From Tragulus kanchil (taxonomy: Eukaryota > Chordata > Mammalia > Artiodactyla > Tragulidae): a stretch of DNA of 64,000 bases. The translations under genes were made by a program, and so were the position numbers. Positions 10,709 through 22,512 of the stretch are shown here, piece by piece (within the stretch, counting starts at the first letter, position 1; each line of letters opens with the position of its first letter). The stretch is taken from positions 257,835,830 through 257,899,829 of the forward strand of contig JAIOJX010000026.1 of the NCBI GenBank assembly GCA_022376925.1, written 5' to 3'. The notes beneath the pieces are model-generated. The model was given only the letters and a program-made list of their open reading frames with translations, was not told the origin of the DNA and ran no database searches.

Positions 10709-12876
10709 ATTATGTGAATTAATAGTATTGTTTAGAAGCTTCATTTAATTGGTCTACATGGGGGTTTTCTGTATATATTAAAATGATTGTATGTCTGAAT
10801 TATAATGAACCTACCTTTAAAGTTGCTTTGTGTTTAAATACATGTCAGAGGCAAAACATTTTAATATTTCTTGGAGCAGGCTTTATTGCTAAAATTATTG
10901 GTTTGGCAATCTTGGCATAAATGGAAATTTTCTGATTGGCTGTCATATCAATGTCAGTGGAGCCCAAGAAGTGCATGGCTCGGGCTGTTTTCCTTATTTT
11001 TATTTATAAATTCTGTTTCATAACAGCAATAAGATGCTTCAGGCCTTGCAGTTCTGGGGGATTATTGCACTTGTCAGGTGGTAAAAATCACCAGCCCTTC
11101 TGCTTTGTGCCTTGGAATACCACTAGAGGCATGTATTCACTGAGAAATGCAATTCCTAGAATTTCTTAATATTTTATAAAGACATTTAACTTTTAAAATA
11201 AATGATCTATTTTGAAGGCTGGAGGTGTCAATAGAGTATACAACCACTATCTAAGAAATGGAGACAACTTAGATCTGACAGTAAGAGAGAAGTGGCCAAG
11301 CAGGAACCATCTTACAGAAGTCCTAAAAGATACAAAAATCGAGAACAAAGTATATTTTAGATGTAAATCAAGAAACTGAGCTATGAATGGTCAACATGTT
11401 TGTATACTAATATAAAATGTCTTACCATGATATTCTGTTTGCATTTGTCCTTGCAAATATTAATACATTTATATACAAAAACATGGTATAGATTGCAAGT
11501 ATAAATACATGAATGTCCTATTTGAAAAAAATGTAATTTACTTACACTGAAGGAAAGGCTACACGCTACTTTTTCCTACTGGAAACGTCCTACCTGATTT
11601 AATTTGCAAATTACTTAGGGAAAAAAGTCTTGAAAAGTATACCCTTGAAAAATATAAGCACCCCATTTCTTTAATAAATGGAATGTAAAATTCAGTCACA
11701 AAATATACAACAGGGGATAGAGGGTTAAAATTGAAGATTAAATTTCTATTTGTAAATAATTATTTGGAAGTAAATTTTGTATCTTACCAATTATGTGAAT
11801 TAATAGTATTGTTTAGAAGCTTCATTTAATTGGTCTACATGGGGGTTTTCTGTATATATTAAAATGATTGTATGTCTGAATTATAATGAACCTACCTTTA
11901 AAGTTGCTTTGTGTTTAAATACATGTCAGAGGCAAAACATTTTAATATTTCTTGGAGCAGGCTTTATTGCTAAAATTATTGGTTTGGCAATCTTGGCATA
12001 AATGGAAATTTTCTGATTGGCTGTCATATCAATGTCAGTGGAGCCCAAGAAGTGCATGGCTCGGGCTGTTTTCCTTATTTTTATTTATAAATTCTGTTTC
12101 ATAACAGCAATAAGATGCTTCAGGCCTTGCAGTTCTGGGGGATTATTGCACTTGTCAGGTGGTAAAAATCACCAGCCCTTCTGCTTTGTGCCTTGGAATA
12201 CCACTAGAGGCATGTATTCACTGAGAAATGCAATTCCTAGAATTTCTTAATATTTTATAAAGACATTTAACTTTTAAAATAAATGATCTATTTTGAAGGC
12301 TGGAGGTGTCAATAGAGTATACAACCACTATCTAAGAAATGGAGACAACTTAGATCTGACAGTAAGAGAGAAGTGGCCAAGCAGGAACCATCTTACAGAA
12401 GTCCTAAAAGATACAAAAATCGAGAACAAAGTATATTTTAGATGTAAATCAAGAAACTGAGCTATGAATGGTCAACATGTTTGTATACTAATATAAAATG
12501 TCTTACCATGATATTCTGTTTGCATTTGTCCTTGCAAATATTAATACATTTATATACAAAAACATGGTATAGATTGCAAGTATAAATACATGAATGTCCT
12601 ATTTGAAAAAAATGTAATTTACTTACACTGAAGGAAAGGCTACACGCTACTTTTTCCTACTGGAAACGTCCTACCTGATTTAATTTGCAAATTACTTAGG
12701 GAAAAAAGTCTTGAAAAGTATACCCTTGAAAAATATAAGCACCCCATTTCTTTAATAAATGGAATGTAAAATTCAGTCACAAAATATACAACAGGGGATA
12801 GAGGGTTAAAATTGAAGATTAAATTTCTATTTGTAAATAATTATTTGGAAGTAAATTTTTGTATCTTACCAATTAT
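10709..12876. repeat. Tandem duplication 4: period about 1081 bp
   Basis: 10709-11794 is repeated at 11790-12876. The join lies in a shared 'attat' that ends the first copy and begins the second (5-bp microhomology). The copies differ by a T-run length near their ends. The unit holds unique DNA only. Its 77-codon open frame (10936-11169 and 12017-12250) is identical in both copies and unlike any protein I know. Confidence 0.95.
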
Positions 12877-14695
12877 TCTAAATAACAATGTAAACCAAAG
12901 GAGACCAAATTATCTTTCCAGGGAAAAAATACCAAAGTTTTTCTTGGAAAAGGGCCAGTTTTAGGTAGGGGGTGTTTATGGCCTGGGGAGTTACTGTAGC
13001 AATAGAAAAAGATTAATAATTTGCACATGTTAGATTCTTGGAAGGCAGGATACAGCTGTAAAGAATTAACCCCTCTTGAGAGATGTAAAAACACAGAGCA
13101 GCTGAGAGGAGACCTATTGGGAGGAACTAAAAACTATTCAGGCTACAGATGTCCTCAAAGTGAAGCAGAGAAAGTACTTTTGGGAACTGACATGCTTTTG
13201 TCTTTGCTTATAAATGGACAGACAACTTAAAAAATAGACAAAAAGAGCAAATGTGTTCAATTAAAATGTATTATGAAATATTAAGAGGCACTATAATGAA
13301 TTGTTTAAAGAAATGAGCACTACAATGCTTTTCTCAAGGATAACCTAAAATAAAAGCCACTCTGCTAAAGTGAGTACATCTGTGTGATGATGCCCTATAC
13401 CTCTAACCTTCTGAAATGTTGCTTTATTATTATTGGTTTTATTTCCACCTCCCCATCATGACTCTGTTATGTATATTTATTTTCATCCATCTTTTTTGTT
13501 GTTGTTGTTCCTTGGCATTTGTGGGCCTCCCACCATAGTGGCCCTCTCACCTCAGAGCACTGGCTGTGGGCGCATGCGTTCCAGAGCACTGACTGGACAT
13601 AGCAAATGTCTTTTATAATTTGTCCTTGCAAATATTAATACATTTATATACAAAAACATGGTATAGATTGCAAGTATAAATACATGAATGTCCTATTTGA
13701 AAAAAATGTAATTTACTTACACTGAAGGAAAGGCTACACGCTACTTTTTCCTACTGGAAACGTCCTACCTGATTTAATTTGCAAATTACTTAGGGAAAAA
13801 AGTCTTGAAAAGTATACCCTTGAAAAATATAAGCACCCCATTTCTTTAATAAATGGAATGTAAAATTCAGTCACAAAATATACAACAGGGGATAGAGGGT
13901 TAAAATTGAAGATTAAATTTCTATTTGTAAATAATTATTTGGAAGTAAATTTTTGTATCTTACCAATTATTCTAAATAACAATGTAAACCAAAGGAGACC
14001 AAATTATCTTTCCAGGGAAAAAATACCAAAGTTTTTCTTGGAAAAGGGCCAGTTTTAGGTAGGGGGTGTTTATGGCCTGGGGAGTTACTGTAGCAATAGA
14101 AAAAGATTAATAATTTGCACATGTTAGATTCTTGGAAGGCAGGATACAGCTGTAAAGAATTAACCCCTCTTGAGAGATGTAAAAACACAGAGCAGCTGAG
14201 AGGAGACCTATTGGGAGGAACTAAAAACTATTCAGGCTACAGATGTCCTCAAAGTGAAGCAGAGAAAGTACTTTTGGGAACTGACATGCTTTTGTCTTTG
14301 CTTATAAATGGACAGACAATTTAAAAAAATAGACAAAAAGAGCAAATGTGTTCAATTAAAATGTATTATGAAATATTAAGAGGCACTATAATGAATTGTT
14401 TAAAGAAATGAGCACTACAATGCTTTTCTCAAGGATAACCTAAAATAAAAGCCACTCTGCTAAAGTGAGTACATCTGTGTGATGATGCCCTATACCTCTA
14501 ACCTTCTGAAATGTTGCTTTATTATTATTGGTTTTATTTCCACCTCCCCATCATGACTCTGTTATGTATATTTATTTTCATCCATCTTTTTTGTTGTTGT
14601 TGTTCCTTGGCATTTGTGGGCCTCCCACCATAGTGGCCCCTCTCACCTCAGAGCACTGGCTGTGGGCGCATGCGTTCCAGAGCACTGACTGGACT
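12524..14695. repeat. Tandem duplication 5: period about 1094 bp
   Basis: 12524-13599 is repeated at 13618-14695. The first copy breaks off inside a CHR SINE and is joined through an 18-base filler (13600-13617). Its start overlaps the second unit of duplication 4, so the stretch beginning 'atttgtccttgcaaatatta' appears three times (about 11443, 12524 and 13618). Confidence 0.95.
13428..13599 (-). mobile_element. CHR-type SINE, truncated duplicate display
   Basis: This is the partial first display of the SINE at 14522-14793, cut at 'gactggaca' by the duplication junction. Its left target-site duplication is present (13413-13427), but no right one. The truncation is a junction effect, not an independent insertion. 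Confidence 0.85.
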
Positions 14696-14793
14696 GGACA
14701 CACCGGTCCAACCCCTCTGCAGAAGGCAGGGTGCACTCCCCACCCCCGCCCTACAAGGCAGACTCCCCACCCACTGGACCACCAGGGAAGCCC
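14522..14793 (-). mobile_element. CHR-type tRNA-derived SINE with perfect target-site duplication
   Basis: The minus-strand head 'ggcttccctggtggtcc' lies at the right end, and a T- and A-rich tail zone lies at the left. A perfect 15-bp duplication, 'tgaaatgttgcttta', flanks it at 14507-14521 and 14794-14808. That defines the insert exactly and shows L1-type target-primed insertion. Short deletions in the tRNA-like part make it a degraded copy. Confidence 0.93.
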
Positions 14794-14808
14794 TGAAATG
14801 TTGCTTTA

Positions 14809-15092
14809 CTGACATTTTTCAGAATCCACAAACTTAAAAATAAGTAATCAAATCAAAACATTTCCTCAATGGCAAAATAAATCCAAATTCCATTTTAACT
14901 AAAATTGGTGGTTGATTTTTGCTTCTTCGGAGAGAAAAGCAGCTGCTTTGCTTCAGTGAAAGAAGCTCAACATAACTTTTATAAAGATTGTAAAACACAG
15001 GTTTAAAGAGCAAAGGTAATACTGAAGGTAATACTTTGTAAAATCTCCTTGAACTGAACGTCAATCATCATTCTAATTCCGATTAAGCCTGA
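14809..15092. other. Unique AT-rich noncoding DNA
   Basis: No feature is recognised. A 76-codon minus-strand open frame at 14834-15064 has no recognisable motif. Confidence 0.4.
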
Positions 15093-15167
15093 AGCAGAGA
15101 TGGAAAAAATACCGACCCGATTTAATGTGTGATTCAGTACCTTGGTGTTTCCTTCAAAATACTATGT

Positions 15168-15474
15168 CAGTGGTTCTCAAAGTGTGGTCTCAGGTCCCCT
15201 GGGGTCCCTAAGACTCTTTCAGGGGCCTCACAAGGTCAGACTTATTTTCATAATAATGCTAAGACATTACTTTTTTCACTTTTATTGTCTCATGAGAGTT
15301 CAAGTGGACTTTTCAGAGATTATATGACATGTAATGACATCATCACTCTGGTGGTTAATGGAACATGCATGCATGGATATTCTTCTGTTTCAGGGGATTT
15401 TATAGGTGAACTCTTTGGGGTCATTAGTAATTTCATATAAAGTAGTCTTGAGACCAAAAGTTTGAAAGTTATTA
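15168..15474 (+). mobile_element. Nonautonomous hAT DNA transposon, old
   Basis: The left end is 'cagtggttctcaaagtgtgg', a classic mammalian hAT terminal repeat. The right end 'tttgaaagttatta' is a decayed inverted partner. Internal blocks, 'ggggtccctaagactctttcaggggcc' in outline and 'gacatcatcactctg', match a known nonautonomous hAT family whose exact name I cannot recall. It has no transposase. It is shown again at 16246-16552. Confidence 0.8.
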
Positions 15475-15854
15475 AAATATGGTCACCTGGTCCCCCTCAC
15501 GGTAACATCCTTGCCTGTATCTTTGATGTTTTTTCAATGCTTACTACATAGTGTTAAACACATTGCAGTTGATATTATAATTAAAGTGTGAACATGTTAT
15601 ATGTACATTTCAAATTCTGTCTTTAGCAGCAAAACCTTTACACATCAATGAAAGAAAGCTGTGCCATCAGTTTATCTACTTATAGATAAAAGTAGAGCTG
15701 CTTTTCTAGGGATGGAGGAACACAGATCTGCCTCTGCACTGCCTCGAAAGACTCCACCAGAGTTCAGTGAATTCCTACTGGGACATTATGAGAACTACCT
15801 GGTTAGATTTTCCATACACGCACAAACACACATATATAAGGTGTGCACTGTTCA

Positions 15855-16030
15855 CACATAATATTTTGATTTCAACAACAATCTGGTGAGGTACAAGAAA
15901 CAGATGTTACCCCATAATAAATATAAAGAAATTGAGAGGAAATACAAAGATGGGATATAAACTGTTCAAGGTCACACACAAGTAAGTGATGCAGCCAAGC
16001 CTGACATCAATGTCTTTCTTCCAGTTCCAT
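15855..16030 (-). mobile_element. MIR SINE, old
   Basis: The reverse complement of the MIR core and 3' region is visible: 'atctggtgaggtacaagaaa', an 'aaagaaattgagagg' block and 'ttcaaggtcacacacaagta'. The same copy is shown again at about 16933-17108 and 18117-18292 because of duplications 6 and 7. Confidence 0.7.
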
Positions 16031-16245
16031 GTCCAGAGACCTTGTCCCTGTACCATTCTAGATCTGTGTGGCATTTTAAACTGCTCATAAACTGAAGCCT
16101 AATTTTTCTAAGTACTATATATTTTGATCTCCTCTTCCCTAGAAATGGAGAGTCGTGTTTACACATTCTGAGCAGAGATGGAAAAAATACCGACCCGATT
16201 TAATGTGTGATTCAGTACCTTGGTGTTTCCTTCAAAATACTATGT

Positions 16246-16552
16246 CAGTGGTTCTCAAAGTGTGGTCTCAGGTCCCCTGGGGTCCCTAAGACTCTTTCAG
16301 GGGCCTCACAAGGTCAGACTTATTTTCATAATAATGCTAAGACATTACTTTTTTCACTTTTATTGTCTCATGAGAGTTCAAGTGGACTTTTCAGAGATTA
16401 TATGACATGTAATGACATCATCACTCTGGTGGTTAATGGAACATGCATGCATGGATATTCTTCTGTTTCAGGGGATTTTATAGGTGAACTCTTTGGGGTC
16501 ATTAGTAATTTCATATAAAGTAGTCTTGAGACCAAAAGTTTGAAAGTTATTA
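16246..16552 (+). mobile_element. Nonautonomous hAT transposon, duplicate display
   Basis: This is the second display of 15168-15474, base for base as far as I can see. It is not an independent insertion, because the flanks are copied with it. Confidence 0.8.
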
Positions 16553-16806
16553 AAATATGGTCACCTGGTCCCCCTCACGGTAACATCCTTGCCTGTATCT
16601 TTGATGTTTTTTCAATGCTTACTACATAGTGTTAAACACATTGCAGTTGATATTATAATTAAAGTGTGAACATGTTATATGTACATTTCAAATTCTGTCT
16701 TTAGCAGCAAAACCTTTACACATCAATGAAAGAAAGCTGTGCCATCAGTTTATCTACTTATAGATAAAAGTAGAGCTGCTTTTCTAGGGATGGAGGAACA
16801 CAGATC

Positions 16807-19181
16807 TGCCTCTGCACTGCCTCGAAAGACTCCACCAGAGTTCAGTGAATTCCTACTGGGACATTATGAGAACTACCTGGTTAGATTTTCCATACACGCA
16901 CAAACACACATATATAAGGTGTGCACTGTTCACACATAATATTTTGATTTCAACAACAATCTGGTGAGGTACAAGAAACAGATGTTACCCCATAATAAAT
17001 ATAAAGAAATTGAGAGGAAATACAAAGATGGGATATAAACTGTTCAAGGTCACACACAAGTAAGTGATGCAGCCAAGCCTGACATCAATGTCTTTCTTCC
17101 AGTTCCATGTCCAGAGACCTTGTCCCTGTACCATTCTAGATCTGTGTGGCATTTTAAACTGCTCATAAACTGAAGCCTAATTTTTCTAAGTACTATATAT
17201 TTTGATCTCCTCTTCCCTAGAAATGGAGAGTCGTGTTTACACATTCTGACTTTTCCTTAAGAATTATCTTCTGAAACCCTACCTTGGTAAACTCCTCAGT
17301 GAAGGCTGAGATTCAACTAGGGAGGTTTCTGTTAAACTTGCTCCCCAAACAGTAAACAAACAAGCAAATGAGAGGGAGAAGAGGAGGGAATAATCATTCA
17401 GGAAAGATGTATCCCAAGAGGACAGTGACTCTGTTTAAATTCTCCTCTTTGTCTTTTTTCCTATCCAGTCTACCAATCCTTCAGTGAGCATAAAAGTTGA
17501 AAGAGAGAGGTATCAAGAATGTAAACTCTTCAATATTATATACATGTGAGGTTTTGAAAAAGTGCATTTTAATTGAAGAACATGCACCTTACACCCTTGT
17601 TTCAGGTAAGTAAATAAACACGACAGGATGAACAGCTTTCTAAGGTCATACAGACAATAGTTAAACAATTAACAAGGCAAATCTATAGAACATTTGATTT
17701 AATCACTTTGCTATATTTTTCCCTCATTAGGCAATTGTTATTAGACCAGTTTTCCCTTTTCTACAAATTCTTCTTCATTCCTTAACCTCTAATAATGGTA
17801 CCCCAATTTTTATCTTCAGCTCAGCTGTGTGTTTAGTCGGGGAAGAGAACTTCAGCAGTAGTATGAACTTGCTTGGCCCAGAATTTTCTTCTAGACCAAG
17901 AATTGAACATGGTCATTATTTCAGACTTTAGAGGAAGATTCACAAGCATGTATGATCTGTCTAAAGCTTTATCAAAATCTGAATACCATTTGCCTCTGCA
18001 CTGCCTCGAAAGACTCCACCAGAGTTCAGTGAATTCCTACTGGGACATTATGAGAACTACCTGGTTAGATTTTCCATACACGCACAAACACACATATATA
18101 AGGTGTGCACTGTTCACACATAATATTTTGATTTCAACAACAATCTGGTGAGGTACAAGAAACAGATGTTACCCCATAATAAATATAAAGAAATTGAGAG
18201 GAAATACAAAGATGGGATATAAACTGTTCAAGGTCACACACAAGTAAGTGATGCAGCCAAGCCTGACATCAATGTCTTTCTTCCAGTTCCATGTCCAGAG
18301 ACCTTGTCCCTGTACCATTCTAGATCTGTGTGGCATTTTAAACTGCTCATAAACTGAAGCCTAATTTTTCTAAGTACTATATATTTTGATCTCCTCTTCC
18401 CTAGAAATGGAGAGTCGTGTTTACACATTCTGACTTTTCCTTAAGAATTATCTTCTGAAACCCTACCTTGGTAAACTCCTCAGTGAAGGCTGAGATTCAA
18501 CTAGGGAGGTTTCTGTTAAACTTGCTCCCCAAACAGTAAACAAACAAGCAAATGAGAGGGAGAAGAGGAGGGAATAATCATTCAGGAAAGATGTATCCCA
18601 AGAGGACAGTGACTCTGTTTAAATTCTCCCTCTTTGTCTTTTTTTCCTATCCAGTCTACCAATCCTTCAGTGAGCATAAAAGTTGAAAGAGAGAGGTATC
18701 AAGAATGTAAACTCTTCAATATTATATACATGTGAGGTTTTGAAAAAGTGCATTTTAATTGAAGAACATGCACCTTACACCCTTGTTTCAGGTAAGTAAA
18801 TAAACACGACAGGATGAACAGCTTTCTAAGGTCATACAGACAATAGTTAAACAATTAACAAGGCAAATCTATAGAACATTTGATTTAATCACTTTGCTAT
18901 ATTTTTTCCCTCATTAGGCAATTGTTATTAGACCAGTTTTCCCTTTTCTACAAATTCTTCTTCATTCCTTAACCTCTAATAATGGTACCCCAATTTTTAT
19001 CTTCAGCTCAGCTGTGTGTTTAGTCGGGGAAGAGAACTTCAGCAGTAGTATGAACTTGCTTGGCCCAGAATTTTCTTCTAGACCAAGAATTGAACATGGT
19101 CATTATTTCAGACTTTAGAGGAAGATTCACAAGCATGTATGATCTGTCTAAAGCTTTATCAAAAGCTCCTGAATACCATTT
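16807..19181. repeat. Tandem duplication 7: period about 1184-1190 bp
   Basis: 16807-17991 is repeated at 17991-19181. The join is 'gaataccatt|tgcctctgcac'. The end of the first copy, 'atcaaaatctgaatacc', is a shortened form of 'atcaaaagctcctgaatacc' in the second. T-run lengths differ near 18640 and 18905. The 16807-17249 part is also in duplication 6, so it appears three times in all. Confidence 0.95.
17250..17960. other. Unique noncoding DNA
   Basis: No repeat or gene is recognised. It is shown again at about 18434-19150. The word 'ttgtttcaggtaagtaaa' at 17598-17615 looks like a splice donor, but no supporting exon can be read around it. Confidence 0.4.
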
Positions 19182-19298
19182 CTATTAAGCAGTGTATTTC
19201 AAATAATTTTTCATCAAAAATAGCACCACACACAAACTGAGCAATAGATTTGTCAAGTTGTTAGTTAATATTAACTCTAATATAAACACTATAGAATG

Positions 19299-21380
19299 TT
19301 CACAGAAAATTAATCTAATGATTTAACACACTCCTATGATTAACACAATGTTTTGCATATCATTTCATACTATTATCTAAAACAGCATTTTATCACATAA
19401 AAAAGGATAACAGTTAACTTGCATAAAAGTATTTACCACCATAGTGTATTTAATACAGTTAAAAATAAACTGAGGCATATTAAAAATTTTAAGAACTATT
19501 TTAAGCAAAAACTGATTCTCATCAGGCAGAATTCAGCCCAGCAAACAGAAAAAACCTCTCAGGAGCTGTACAAAATGAAAAACTTTTACAGGCAGATTGG
19601 AACAAGAACAAGGAAGTCATACTAGGCCAAAAAACAGGTTGGTTATTACAAGGTTACTTTTCTCTTGGGATGACAGGATTCATCAAGCAGATTCCCTAAC
19701 TAGTACTCACCTGTGATTCCTGATGGACTGATTTAGGATTAAGTTTCTGGGAGAGTCAAAACTGTAATTAACTCTCACCTGATGATGTAAAGCTTAGCCT
19801 AAGTGACTCCATCTGGGGCTTGTTGTCTTATTTTTTAACAGTACACAAGGACTTCACCAGGTGGGTAAAATTTATTACTCAATTTTACAAATACTAAAAT
19901 AGACACAGAAGTTATATTCCTGGAGTAATACCACAACCAGTGGTACTACAGAAACTGAAAGATTTTTTTGTGTGTTTTGCTTTTCAATTACATTCTTAAG
20001 CTTCTATGTTACTTTGAAATTATTTTATTATCACAAATGTTTTCTCAAAGCTTTATTTACTGAATATCTACAAAGAACCAGGGAATTTTACATGTTATCT
20101 CACTAAACCCTCACACACCACTCTGTTAAAAAATGATTATTGGTTGAGTCCACTGTTAAGAGATGTTAAGTAATTTGCTGGACTTGAACATGACTTAATT
20201 AAGATCCTAGTCCTAAATTTAAGAATCTACCCTTTACTACCTTGCTCCATTTTCTACTACCACAAGTCTGAAAGAAAAACATTTCTGCAATCACATACAA
20301 TACCCCACAAAAGCTAATATACCCCAAGACAATGATAGAATCATATTTCACAGAAAATTAATCTAATGATTTAACACACTCCTATGATTAACACAATGTT
20401 TTGCATATCATTTCATACTATTATCTAAAACAGCATTTTATCACATAAAAAAGGATAACAGTTAACTTGCATAAAAGTATTTACCACCATAGTGTATTTA
20501 ATACAGTTAAAAATAAACTGAGGCATATTAAAAATTTTAAGAACTATTTTAAGCAAAAACTGATTCTCATCAGGCAGAATTCAGCCCAGCAAACAGAAAA
20601 AACCTCTCAGGAGCTGTACAAAATGAAAAACTTTTACAGGCAGATTGGAACAAGAACAAGGAAGTCATACTAGGCCAAAAAACAGGTTGGTTATTACAAG
20701 GTTACTTTTCTCTTGGGATGACAGGATTCATCAAGCAGATTCCCTAACTAGTACTCACCTGTGATTCCTGATGGACTGATTTAGGATTAAGTTTCTGGGA
20801 GAGTCAAAACTGTAATTAACTCTCACCTGATGATGTAAAGCTTAGCCTAAGTGACTCCATCTGGGGCTTGTTGTCTTATTTTTTAACAGTACACAAGGAC
20901 TTCACCAGGTGGGTAAAATTTATTACTCAATTTTACAAATACTAAAATAGACACAGAAGTTATATTCCTGGAGTAATACCACAACCAGTGGTACTACAGA
21001 AACTGAAAGATTTTTTTGTGTGTTTTGCTTTTCAATTACATTCTTAAGCTTCTATGTTACTTTGAAATTATTTTATTATCACAAATGTTTTCTCAAAGCT
21101 TTATTTACTGAATATCTACAAAGAACCAGGGAATTTTACATGTTATCTCACTAAACCCTCACACACCACTCTGTTAAAAAATGATTATTGGTTGAGTCCA
21201 CTGTTAAGAGATGTTAAGTAATTTGCTGGACTTGAACATGACTTAATTAAGATCCTAGTCCTAAATTTAAGAATCTACCCTTTACTACCTTGCTCCATTT
21301 TCTACTACCACAAGTCTGAAAGAAAAACATTTCTGCAATCACATACAATACCCCACAAAAGCTAATATACCCCAAGACAA
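19299..21380. repeat. Tandem duplication 8: period about 1048 bp
   Basis: 19299-20332 is repeated at 20347-21380. A 14-base filler, 'tgatagaatcatat', lies between them. The copies appear identical. The unit is unique DNA plus one MIR. Confidence 0.95.
20045..20240 (-). mobile_element. MIR-like SINE, very degraded
   Basis: The order of blocks is that of reverse-complement MIR: 'tttactgaatatctacaaag', 'catgttatctcactaaaccc', 'aagagatgttaagtaatttgc'. It is shown again at about 21093-21288. Confidence 0.55.
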
Positions 21381-21504
21381 CATACAATTTATTTTTAAGG
21401 GGAAAAAAAGTATAATGACAGTTTTATAAGTAAAAAGTTACTAGGAAAAATAAGAAGTGATTAAGAAAAATTCATTTCAAAGCAGAAATTAAAATTTAGA
21501 AAAT

Positions 21505-21605
21505 TATATTAATTTCTTACTATGTCAGGCATTGTGTTAAGTCCTAGCCTCATGGAGCTTACTTTCTAGACTATTGTGATACAGAAATAAGGAGATACAA
21601 ACAAG
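21505..21605 (-). mobile_element. L2 LINE 3' fragment
   Basis: The text 'tatgtcaggcattgtgttaag' followed by 'catggagcttactttctag' is the reverse complement of the L2 3' end. Only about 100 bp is recognisable. Confidence 0.7.
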
Positions 21606-21805
21606 GGAAAGAAAAGAGGAAAAATTAAATACAAATATATGCAGTCAGAGTAGGAACAAAGTACCTAATGAATCAGCAAAAAAAGTTTCATCAGGTTGTT
21701 TTATGAAAAACTTCCAAATTATTTTGTCACAGACAACTGAAAATTCGCTGATTTTCACTAATAAAGAATAAGGTTCAGAAATGACTGTTTTATCTGTCAC
21801 TTTAC

Positions 21806-21905
21806 CTTGATGAAGGCTTCAAGCTTAACGTGAACATCACGAGGGAAGCCGGGACCTGTAGAAACCCTCCGGTAGTTTCCCTTCCTTTCTCTAATTAGTC
21901 GCTCT
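21806..21905 (-). other. Candidate first exon on the minus strand
   Basis: On the minus strand a GC-richer stretch ends at a good splice donor, AAG|GTAAAG (intron starting at 21805). An ATG at 21837 opens ten codons reading MFTLSLKPSS plus two bases before the donor. I do not recognise this N-terminus, so it may be untranslated leader. The ETS and GC-box motifs lie directly upstream. Confidence is limited because no further exon is visible in the window. Confidence 0.35.
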
Positions 21906-21960
21906 CCAAACAGGAAGTCCCGCCCTCTTCCCCGGAAGCTGGAGACTGAAGCTTGCAAAT
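21825..21960. promoter_or_regulatory. CpG-rich, TATA-less promoter candidate
   Basis: Seven CpGs fall within about 120 bp, against near absence elsewhere. The stretch holds two ETS-type cores ('caggaagtcccgcc' and 'ccccggaagctgg'), a GC box-like 'cccgccc' and a pyrimidine-rich 'tttcccttcctttctct'. There is no TATA box. Together with the minus-strand donor at 21805 and a possible plus-strand donor ('cacagag|gttaag', 21962-21973) this resembles a small bidirectional housekeeping-type promoter. Transcription is inferred, not shown. Confidence 0.5.
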
Positions 21961-21999
21961 CACAGAGGTTAAGGGGGACATAATCGTGGTTGTAGCCTC

Positions 22000-22488
22000 A
22001 TGCCAGGTGTATCAGCTTTTTAGTTTTTCAATTAACTAGTCAGTTTTACTATCCAGGTGGTACGTGCGTGTGGAGTCTTTTCTAAGGTTTAAACAAATAA
22101 TGACTGCCTACTTGCAAGCCCCCTCCATAATGCAGCCAGCCTGTGGAGCTTGCTGGTGACTTGAGGAGGTCAGGGACTGGGGCAGAACTCTTGTAGCTAT
22201 ATGCGCGAGATACCCTATTAACTTGCCATCGTGACGGCACCGTTTGGAAGGAATTTGTTTTATATGATATTAAAGCAATAAGGCCAGATTTTAGCTGAGT
22301 AGTAACAAAGTAGCTAAAGTAGTCTCAATGTAAACACATTCACTTTACTAAAAAAGACTGAAATATTTACCTACAAATATCCTCTTCCGTTAAGCGCTTC
22401 CTGAGGAGGGCCCAGAGGTCTGTTTATTTTTCCAGCAACAAAGCATGAGACATTCTTGTTAGTGAAAAATCTTTCTTTACTTCACTAC
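22000..22488. other. Unique DNA beside the promoter candidate
   Basis: It contains further scattered CpGs: 'tatgcgcgagatac' near 22200, 'catcgtgacggcaccg' near 22228 and 'aagcgcttcc' near 22393. This suggests a germline-undermethylated shoulder of the promoter candidate. No repeat is recognised. Confidence 0.4.
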
Positions 22489-22489
22489 T

Positions 22490-22512
22490 TTTTTTTTTTT
22501 TTTTTTTTTTTA
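22490..22512 (+). repeat. Poly-T tract
   Basis: An uninterrupted run of about 23 T. No SINE body follows it, so it is a free-standing homopolymer or the tail of an unrecognised element. Confidence 0.9.

Larger units (their letters stand above)
15093..17249. repeat. Tandem duplication 6: period about 1078 bp
   Basis: 15093-16171 is repeated at 16171-17249. The join reads 'acacattctgagcagagatg', with one or two shared bases. The unit carries a hAT element and a MIR. All its open frames recur identically in the second copy. Confidence 0.95.

Noticed and set aside
10936..12250. Repeated identical small open frames (for example 77 codons at 10936 and 12017) as a tandem gene family
   Set aside because: They recur only because whole ~1.1-kb blocks are duplicated with their noncoding flanks. 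None has a recognisable domain, Kozak context or exon structure.
13428..13599. An independent second CHR SINE next to the one at 14522
   Set aside because: Same flank, same left target-site duplication and same deletions; it is the truncated first display of one SINE.
17598..17615. Splice donor 'caggtaagt' as a gene exon end
   Set aside because: No open exon, acceptor or conserved coding text is visible around it, so it is likely chance.
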